Positions 15,160-18,729 of a DNA stretch of 18,729 nucleotides are shown piece after piece. Position 1 is the stretch's first letter. Every line of letters starts with the position of its first letter. The stretch is taken from positions 1-18,729 of the forward strand of contig DASTOB010000108.1 of assembly GCA_035720425.1 (NCBI GenBank), in the 5' to 3' direction. The position numbers were made by a program, and so were the translations under genes. Under the pieces are notes generated by a model. The model ran no database searches. It saw nothing but the letters and a program-made list of their open reading frames with translations, and was not told the DNA's origin. Source of the DNA: DASTOB01 sp035720425 (GTDB taxonomy: Bacteria > Chloroflexota > Limnocylindria > Limnocylindrales > CSP1-4).

Positions 15160-16362
15160 TCAACTCGCAGCGCCGTTCGCGTCCAGCTCTGACAGCCGGA
15201 GCACGTGGTCGAGGTGGAGACGCCGTCCGTCGTGGATCTCGAGATGGATCTCCGGGTCGGCCGGCGCCCAGTCGATCTCGATGAGGCCGTGCTTGCGATT
15301 CGTGTTGAGCAGCTCGCCGACCCGGTTCGGATTGATCCATTGGCCCTCGGCCTCGAACTCGACCTGGTCGAGTCCGGACGGCGTGAGATCGTAGGTCGGG
15401 TAGCCGAGCGCCGCGGCGTCGTCGGGATGGCGGGTCAGCTCGGCGAAGTGCATGTCGCCGGAGACGAACACGACGCCCGGAACGCGCAGGTCGCGGATGA
15501 GCCGATAGAGCCGTTCGCGCTCGAGCGGCGAATCGCCCCAGCTCTCCCACTCCCGATCGATGTCGTAATCGCCGACGACCTGGACGCCGCTGCCGATGAT
15601 CCGGACTCGCGCCGGCTCGGCGAGGCGGTCGCGCAGCCACGCCCATTGCACCTCGCCGAGGATCCGTCGAGCCGGGTCCTCGCCCGCGTAGTCCCACGGG
15701 TCGAGGTTGTAGCGATTGTCGAGCAGGATGACCTGGACCGTTCGGTCACCGGTCCCGAACGTGCGCGCCGAGTACACGCCGGGCTGGGACCAGCGCGGGT
15801 CGTCCGCCGCGGCTCCCCAGAAGCGGAGGAACTCGGCCTTCGCCGCGTCGCGATGCGGCCACGTCGCGTTCGCGTTGTTCCAGCCCATGTCGTGGTCGTC
15901 CCACACCGCCATCGTCTCGGTCGCCGCGGCGAGCGCCTGGAAGCGCGGGTTCGCCGCGAGCGTGTCGTAGATCCGCCGCATCTCCGCCATGTCCTCGGTG
16001 TCGGCGTAGATGTTGTCGCCGAGCCAGAGCATGAGGTCGGGGTCGTGGAGGACGATGTCGCCGAGGGCCGTGCCGCCCGGCGCGTAGCGGAGGCACGACC
16101 CGATCGCCACCCGGAACGTATCGCTCGACGTGCCGGAGGTCGGACCCGGCGGGGCCGTCGGGACCGGCCGCAGCGTCCGGATCGGGCCGGGCGTTCCGGC
16201 GATGCAGGCCAGGAGTCCCACGCATGGGGTCGGCGTGGGCTCGCCGGGCTCCGTGGGCGCGACCGACGGAACCGCCGACGGAAGACAGCCGGCCACCACG
16301 AGCGCCATGAGGATCGCCGTGGCTCTGCGCACGGTCCGCCCTCGTCCGTGGTCCGCCAACAT
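15160..16362 (-). CDS. PhoD-like lipoprotein phosphatase/phosphodiesterase
   Basis: Metallophosphoesterase of the alkaline phosphatase D group, predicted outside the membrane as a lipoprotein. 400 aa. The signal peptide TVRRATAILMALVVAGC has lipobox V-A-G-C with C26, followed by a proline/threonine linker to about residue 80. PhoD motifs: AIGSCLRY (87-93), LMLWLGDNIYAD with D116 and N117, AVWDDHDMGWNN with D155, D156, H157 and D158, and VFVSGDMHFAEL with D303 and H305. C91-like and C47/C53 cysteines are also present. ATG 16362 is favoured because TATCCT lies 6 bases upstream; GTG 16332 would give a shorter but still workable signal peptide. PhoD enzymes cleave phosphodiesters such as teichoic acids or nucleic acids; this short form's substrate is unknown. 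The next gene downstream is the M48 protease. Confidence 0.87.
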   Translation of the reverse strand: MLADHGRGRTVRRATAILMALVVAGCLPSAVPSVAPTEPGEPTPTPCVGLLACIAGTPGPIRTLRPVPTAPPGPTSGTSSDTFRVAIGSCLRYAPGGTALGDIVLHDPDLMLWLGDNIYADTEDMAEMRRIYDTLAANPRFQALAAATETMAVWDDHDMGWNNANATWPHRDAAKAEFLRFWGAAADDPRWSQPGVYSARTFGTGDRTVQVILLDNRYNLDPWDYAGEDPARRILGEVQWAWLRDRLAEPARVRIIGSGVQVVGDYDIDREWESWGDSPLERERLYRLIRDLRVPGVVFVSGDMHFAELTRHPDDAAALGYPTYDLTPSGLDQVEFEAEGQWINPNRVGELLNTNRKHGLIEIDWAPADPEIHLEIHDGRRLHLDHVLRLSELDANGAAS

Positions 16363-16368
16363 TCGAGC

Positions 16369-16410
16369 AGGATACGGAGCCCGTCCACCGCCCCCGTGCC
16401 GGCGGGGGCG
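16369..16410 (-). promoter_or_regulatory. Candidate leaderless promoter and upstream inverted repeat of the PhoD-like gene
   Basis: On the minus strand TATCCT (16374-16369) ends 6 bases before ATG 16362, which predicts a leaderless mRNA. About 15 bases further upstream is a 7-bp inverted repeat, CGCCCCC (16389-16395) and GGGGGCG (16404-16410), with an 8-base spacer, in the place where a -35 box or operator would lie. Confidence 0.45.
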
Positions 16411-16498
16411 CGATCTCCTCGCATGTACGGAGACGCCGTTGTAGGCTAGCCCACGGGCATGCCCGCGGGAGTCCACTGCGGTTCCCGAACATGATCAC
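16411..16498 (+). promoter_or_regulatory. Upstream region of tRNA-Pro
   Basis: This stretch should hold the tRNA promoter. The best -10 candidate is TAGGCT at 16442-16447, with no matching -35 at 17 bases. A 12-bp palindrome CGGGCATGCCCG (16454-16465) lies between it and the tRNA. No coding sequence is supported here. Confidence 0.3.
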
Positions 16499-16575
16499 CG
16501 GGGAGTGGCGTAGCTGGCTAACGCACGTGCTTTGGGAGCACGAGATCGCGGGTTCGAATCCCGCCTCCCCGACCA
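16499..16575 (+). tRNA. tRNA-Pro (anticodon TGG)
   Basis: 77 bases with a full cloverleaf. Acceptor stem CGGGGAG with CTCCCCG, all seven pairs; D arm GCGT-AGCTGGCTA-ACGC; anticodon stem CGTGC with GCACG around loop TTTGGGA, giving anticodon TGG; T arm GCGGG-TTCGAAT-CCCGC; discriminator A and an encoded CCA (16573-16575). The C1-G72 pair and A73 are proline-tRNA identity features. With U34 it could read all CCN codons, mainly CCA and CCG. Confidence 0.97.
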
Positions 16576-16641
16576 CCCATCCGATCGTCGTCGCCACGTC
16601 GGCGCGTCGTTGCGCTGCGCCGCGATCGGTTGGTGATGGGT
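16575..16641. repeat. Imperfect inverted repeat between tRNA-Pro and the toxin-antitoxin operon
   Basis: ACCCATC (16575-16581) pairs with GATGGGT (16635-16641), and CGATCG (16582-16587) with CGATCG (16623-16628), leaving six extra bases on the right arm. The structure begins at the last base of the tRNA CCA and ends on the first T of the antitoxin promoter's -35 box. It could serve as the tRNA terminator, though it has no T run. Confidence 0.5.
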
Positions 16642-16669
16642 TGACGTGCTGATCTGATCGGCTTACCGT
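16641..16669 (+). promoter_or_regulatory. Sigma-70-type promoter of the Xre/RES operon
   Basis: TTGACG at 16641-16646 and TACCGT at 16664-16669 are separated by exactly 17 bases. It is the best two-box promoter in the window. The predicted transcription start (about 16676) falls within the palindrome that follows. Confidence 0.7.
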
Positions 16670-16673
16670 CCAA

Positions 16674-16695
16674 TGTACCGACACGTGTCGGTACA
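16674..16695. promoter_or_regulatory. Perfect 22-bp palindrome, probable antitoxin operator
   Basis: The half-site TGTACCGACAC is followed directly by its exact reverse complement GTGTCGGTACA, a 22-bp perfect palindrome with no spacer. It starts 4 bases after the -10 box, covers the predicted transcription start, and ends at the AGGAG Shine-Dalgarno sequence (16695-16699) of the Xre gene. A dimer of the Xre protein binding here would block transcription, the normal autoregulation of type II modules. Confidence 0.75.
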
Positions 16696-16706
16696 GGAGA
16701 ACGACC

Positions 16707-17045
16707 ATGACGGACATCCGGACGGCTGGACTTCGCACGGTCCGCGATCAACTCGGACTGTCGCAGGAGTCACTGTCTCGGGCGCTCGACGTCAGCGCAC
16801 GCAGCGTGGAGCGCTGGGAGGCGGCGGGTGCGACCTCGACGAGCGCCGACGTGGCGCGGCGCCTCGCGCTCGTATCCGAGATCGCGGCATTGGCCGACGA
16901 GGTGTACGGGGACGACGTCGCCACGTTCATGGCGACCCCACGGCGGAGCCTGGGCCAGCGGACGCCCCGCGAAGCGATGACCCATGGCGATCTCGAGGCG
17001 GTCCGCCAGGTCCTGATCAACGCGCTGGACGGTCACTGGGCGTAG
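16707..17045 (+). CDS. Xre-type antitoxin of a RES toxin-antitoxin pair
   Basis: Predicted DNA-binding antitoxin, 112 aa. An Xre-like helix-turn-helix occupies about 7-40 (LRTVRDQLGLSQESLSRAL, then VSARSVERWEAAG). A helical linker follows (about 46-70). The C-terminal part (about 80-112, TPREAMTHGDLEAVRQVLIN) resembles the MbcA/ParS/Xre toxin-binding domain found with RES toxins, including the GD-x-x-x-V-x-x-x-L pattern. ATG 16707 has AGGAG 7 bases upstream. The toxin gene starts 6 bases after the stop, the usual antitoxin-first order. It should neutralise the toxin by direct binding and repress its own promoter at 16641-16695. A lone regulator is unlikely given the neighbour. Confidence 0.87.
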   Translation: MTDIRTAGLRTVRDQLGLSQESLSRALDVSARSVERWEAAGATSTSADVARRLALVSEIAALADEVYGDDVATFMATPRRSLGQRTPREAMTHGDLEAVRQVLINALDGHWA

Positions 17046-17051
17046 GTCGGC

Positions 17052-17594
17052 ATGTCGCTTGCCGACCTGACCGTCAGGTGGTCGGGTCGTGTGCTGCGCC
17101 ATCGACCGGCGGGCTCAGGGCGTTCCGTCCTCGACGAAACGTACCTCGGCCTCGCCACCGACAACCGCTGGAGTGAGGCCGGACTCCGCGCCTACTACTT
17201 CGCGTCCGACGTCGGACTCGTCGCGGCCGAGCACGCGCGCCACATCGCGATCGACGTCCTCGGTGATTACGCCGAGCGGCTCGAGCGGGCCGTCTTCCGG
17301 GTCCCGATCTCGCTCGACCGCGTGCTGCGGTTGACCGATCCCGCCGTGGTCGTCGCCATGGGCGCCGGCCCGATCAACACGTGGATCCTGGACCTCGCCC
17401 GCACGCAGGCGGCGGCCTCCTATCTGGTCTCGCAGGTCGATCGGCTCCAGGGGCTCATCGTCCCGTCGGTCGCCTTCCTCGACCAGCCCGAACGCTTCAA
17501 CATGGTCGTGTACCGGGACGCCATCGATCCCGCTGTCGTGTTCGGCACTCCGGTCCACGAGCGCGACATCACGATCGTGTCGTCGGGCTCCTGA
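17052..17594 (+). CDS. RES-domain toxin (NAD-consuming type)
   Basis: RES toxins act on NAD+: MbcT phosphorolyses it and ParT ADP-ribosylates a target enzyme. 180 aa, normal length. Seen: VLRHRPAGSG near the N-terminus; NRWSEAGLRAYYFASDVGLVAAE, holding the conserved R39, Y48/Y49 and E60; and LIVPSVAFLDQPERFNMVVY with the conserved S139 and N150, the R-E-S set that names the family. No signal peptide, so it should act in the cytoplasm. ATG 17052 follows the antitoxin stop by 6 bases with GGTCGGC upstream, a poor ribosome site, so translation is probably coupled to the antitoxin. The key residues appear intact, so it is likely active. Sequence alone cannot separate NAD phosphorylase from ADP-ribosyltransferase activity. 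Confidence 0.87.
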   Translation: MSLADLTVRWSGRVLRHRPAGSGRSVLDETYLGLATDNRWSEAGLRAYYFASDVGLVAAEHARHIAIDVLGDYAERLERAVFRVPISLDRVLRLTDPAVVVAMGAGPINTWILDLARTQAAASYLVSQVDRLQGLIVPSVAFLDQPERFNMVVYRDAIDPAVVFGTPVHERDITIVSSGS

Positions 17595-17603
17595 CCGACG
17601 CGC

Positions 17604-17609
17604 TACGAT
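17604..17609 (+). promoter_or_regulatory. Candidate leaderless -10 box (TACGAT) of the SDR gene
   Basis: TACGAT lies 9 bases after the toxin stop and 8 bases before GTG 17618. The spacing predicts an mRNA starting at the GTG. This argues that the dehydrogenase is transcribed separately from the toxin-antitoxin operon. Confidence 0.45.
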
Positions 17610-17617
17610 CGCCCCTC

Positions 17618-18400
17618 GTGACGTCGGGAGGTGTGGTGCGACTCCAGGGAAAGACGGTGATCGTGACGGGCGCGGCGCACGGGATCGGCCGTGCCTACGC
17701 GGAGCGGCTCGCTGCCGACGGGGCGAACGTCGCGCTCGTCGACATCGATCGGCCACGGGTGCGCGAGGTGGCCGACACGATCGCCGCGGCGGGCGGATCC
17801 GCCATCGGCCTCGAGGCGGACGTGCGCGACTTCGCGGCCGACGTCGAGGCGGCTCGCCTGACGGCGGAGCGGTTCGGCGGGATCGACGGCCTCGTCAACA
17901 ACGCCGGCTTCATGCGCGTGCCGAAGCCGATGACGCGCTCGCTGTTCGAGGACATCCCGGACGAGGAGTGGGACGACGCGTTCCGGCTCAACACGAAGAG
18001 CGTGTGGTACATGTGCCGCGCGGTCGTCCCGTACCTCCGCACGGCTGGCCGCGGCAGCATCGTCAACATCGCGTCGAGCACGGTCTTCCGCGTCCCGCCG
18101 ACGCGCGCCCACTACATCGCGTCGAAGGCGGCGGTCATCGGCCTCACTCGGGTCCTCGCGCGCGAGCTCGGCGGAGACTGGATCCGGGTCAACGTCGTGT
18201 GCCCGGGCAGCACGCTGTCCGAGGAGGATCCGACTCCGGAGATCGTCACGATGCGCTCGGCCAACGTCGCCCAGCGCTCGCTCAAGCGGATGGAGGTCCC
18301 GGCCGATATCGTCGGCACGGTCGCCTTCCTCCTGTCGGACGACAGCGAGTTCATGACCGGCCAGACGCTCATCGTCGAGGGCGGCAGCGTCTTCCTCTGA
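17618..18400 (+). CDS. SDR-family NAD(P)-dependent oxidoreductase
   Basis: Classical short-chain dehydrogenase/reductase, 260 aa, usual length, cytoplasmic. Seen: VIVTGAAHGIGRAYAERLA with the TGxxxGIG dinucleotide motif (17-24); LVDID with D42 at the end of strand 2, favouring NAD over NADP; LEADVRD; LVNNAGF with NNAG at 94-97; RLNTKS with N125; SIVNIASSTVF with the catalytic serine (S153 or S154); and YIASK with Y166 and K170; then VNVVCPGS. All four catalytic residues are present. Start GTG 17618 is favoured by TACGAT 8 bases upstream; GTG 17633 and 17636, just after GGGAGGT, are alternatives that would remove five or six residues. The substrate is unknown and neighbours do not reveal it. 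Confidence 0.9.
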   Translation: MTSGGVVRLQGKTVIVTGAAHGIGRAYAERLAADGANVALVDIDRPRVREVADTIAAAGGSAIGLEADVRDFAADVEAARLTAERFGGIDGLVNNAGFMRVPKPMTRSLFEDIPDEEWDDAFRLNTKSVWYMCRAVVPYLRTAGRGSIVNIASSTVFRVPPTRAHYIASKAAVIGLTRVLARELGGDWIRVNVVCPGSTLSEEDPTPEIVTMRSANVAQRSLKRMEVPADIVGTVAFLLSDDSEFMTGQTLIVEGGSVFL

Positions 18401-18440
18401 CGATCAGAGCGTCCGCTGACCGGCGCTGTGGGACCATACG

Positions 18441-18459
18441 CCTCCGGAGGTGCTCACCT
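18441..18459 (+). promoter_or_regulatory. Ribosome-binding site inside a palindrome
   Basis: CCTCCGGAGG (18441-18450) is a 10-bp palindrome whose right half is the GGAGG Shine-Dalgarno sequence of ATG 18461 (10 bases away). AGGT (18448-18451) can also pair with ACCT (18456-18459). Both pairings would hide the ribosome site. The 60-bp gap has no clear promoter. Confidence 0.4.
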
Positions 18460-18460
18460 G

Positions 18461-18729
18461 ATGCCAACGCGTTCCCTGTTCCTCGCGATCGCCACGCTCG
18501 CCGTCGTCGCGGCGTGCGGCCGAGGTGGCGCGACGACGCCGCCGTCGAGCGCGCCGGGCTCCGGCGACGCGACACGGATCGACGTCCACCTGACCGACTC
18601 GTTCCGCATCGAACCCGGCGACTTCCAGGTCCCGGCCGGCGAGCCGGTCACGTTCGTGGTGACGAACGCGGGCGTGCTCGACCACGAGTTCTTCGTCGGC
18701 GACGAAGCCGCCCAGACGGAGCACGACCA
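18461..18729 (+). CDS. Cupredoxin-like lipoprotein, 3' end outside window
   Basis: 89 codons are visible. The signal peptide MPTRSLFLAIATLAVVAACG has lipobox V-A-A-C with C19, predicting an exported lipoprotein. A serine/proline linker (about 21-36) leads to a beta-rich domain: IDVHLTDSFRIEPGDFQVPAG, then VTFVVTNAGVLDHEFFVGD. The pattern F-x-x-x-P-x-x-x-x-V-P-A-G-x-x-V-T-F-V-x-x-N-x-G-x-x-x-H-E-F is typical of cupredoxin domains, and the H of HEF is normally the first copper ligand. The remaining ligands would lie past the window edge, so copper binding is inferred, not shown. The start has GGAGG 10 bases upstream and is 60 bases after the SDR stop on the same strand. Confidence 0.82.
   Translation, partial: MPTRSLFLAIATLAVVAACGRGGATTPPSSAPGSGDATRIDVHLTDSFRIEPGDFQVPAGEPVTFVVTNAGVLDHEFFVGDEAAQTEHD

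Noticed and set aside
12877..15192. Plus-strand open frame of 771 codons
   Set aside because: It runs antisense through the LCP gene, the gap and the M48 gene. Both minus-strand genes have catalytic motifs, while this frame gives only low-complexity H/R/E/D-rich protein.
15746..16738. Minus-strand frame containing GEAGFEPAISCSQ
   Set aside because: This is the familiar false protein made by translating a tRNA gene antisense; it covers tRNA-Pro and the PhoD-like gene out of frame. The frame at 16518-16751 with GGIRTRDLVLPK is the same artefact.
16499..18729. Possible genomic island inserted at tRNA-Pro
   Set aside because: A toxin-antitoxin pair next to a tRNA is suggestive, but no integrase and no repeated copy of the tRNA 3' end were seen in the window.
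1..18729. CRISPR array, transposase or replication origin
   Set aside because: No regularly spaced direct repeats with spacers, no transposase motif and no DnaA-box cluster were seen.

Overview
The window is very GC-rich (by eye around 70 %) and densely coded, with a strong G/C third-position bias. Many starts are GTG, several short 4-base overlaps join genes, and several genes have a TANNNT -10 box only 6-10 bases before the start codon, as expected for leaderless mRNAs. Together with two lipoprotein signal peptides, a LytR-CpsA-Psr protein and a MazG with an N-terminal half-methylase remnant, this suggests a high-GC bacterium. Chloroflexota (Limnocylindria-like) is my best guess and an actinobacterium the alternative. 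No marker gene here settles it.

Positions 1-7925 form a surface-polysaccharide locus. On the minus strand lie an ABC-2 export permease (Wzm type), its ATPase (Wzt type, without a C-terminal carbohydrate-binding domain) and a GT4 glycosyltransferase that runs off the window. A 61-bp divergent control region separates them from three plus-strand GT4-type glycosyltransferase genes. The middle one is a 911-residue protein made of two fused glycosyltransferase modules. The likely logic is cytoplasmic assembly of a glycan followed by ABC export.

Positions 8002-12353 continue on the plus strand with a membrane-anchored protein carrying three parvulin-like repeats, a two-domain MazG, RNase PH and an RdgB/Ham1 pyrophosphatase. 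The last three are nucleotide-pool and RNA housekeeping genes and are tightly packed (11-bp gap, 4-bp overlap, 10-bp gap).

Positions 12355-16362 are minus-strand: a PhoD-like lipoprotein phosphatase/phosphodiesterase, a membrane M48 metalloprotease, then, after two hairpins, a LytR-CpsA-Psr ligase that probably attaches glycans to the cell wall. The ligase links this region in function to the export locus. rdgB and the ligase gene converge with one base between their stops.

Positions 16499-18729 are plus-strand: tRNA-Pro(TGG), a long imperfect inverted repeat, and a type II Xre/RES toxin-antitoxin operon whose sigma-70-like promoter is followed by a perfect 22-bp palindrome (a probable autoregulatory operator). 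Then come an SDR dehydrogenase with a leaderless promoter and the start of a cupredoxin-like lipoprotein. No integrase, transposase, CRISPR array or origin was seen. The features most worth following up are the double glycosyltransferase, the divergent control region, and the Xre/RES operon with its operator.
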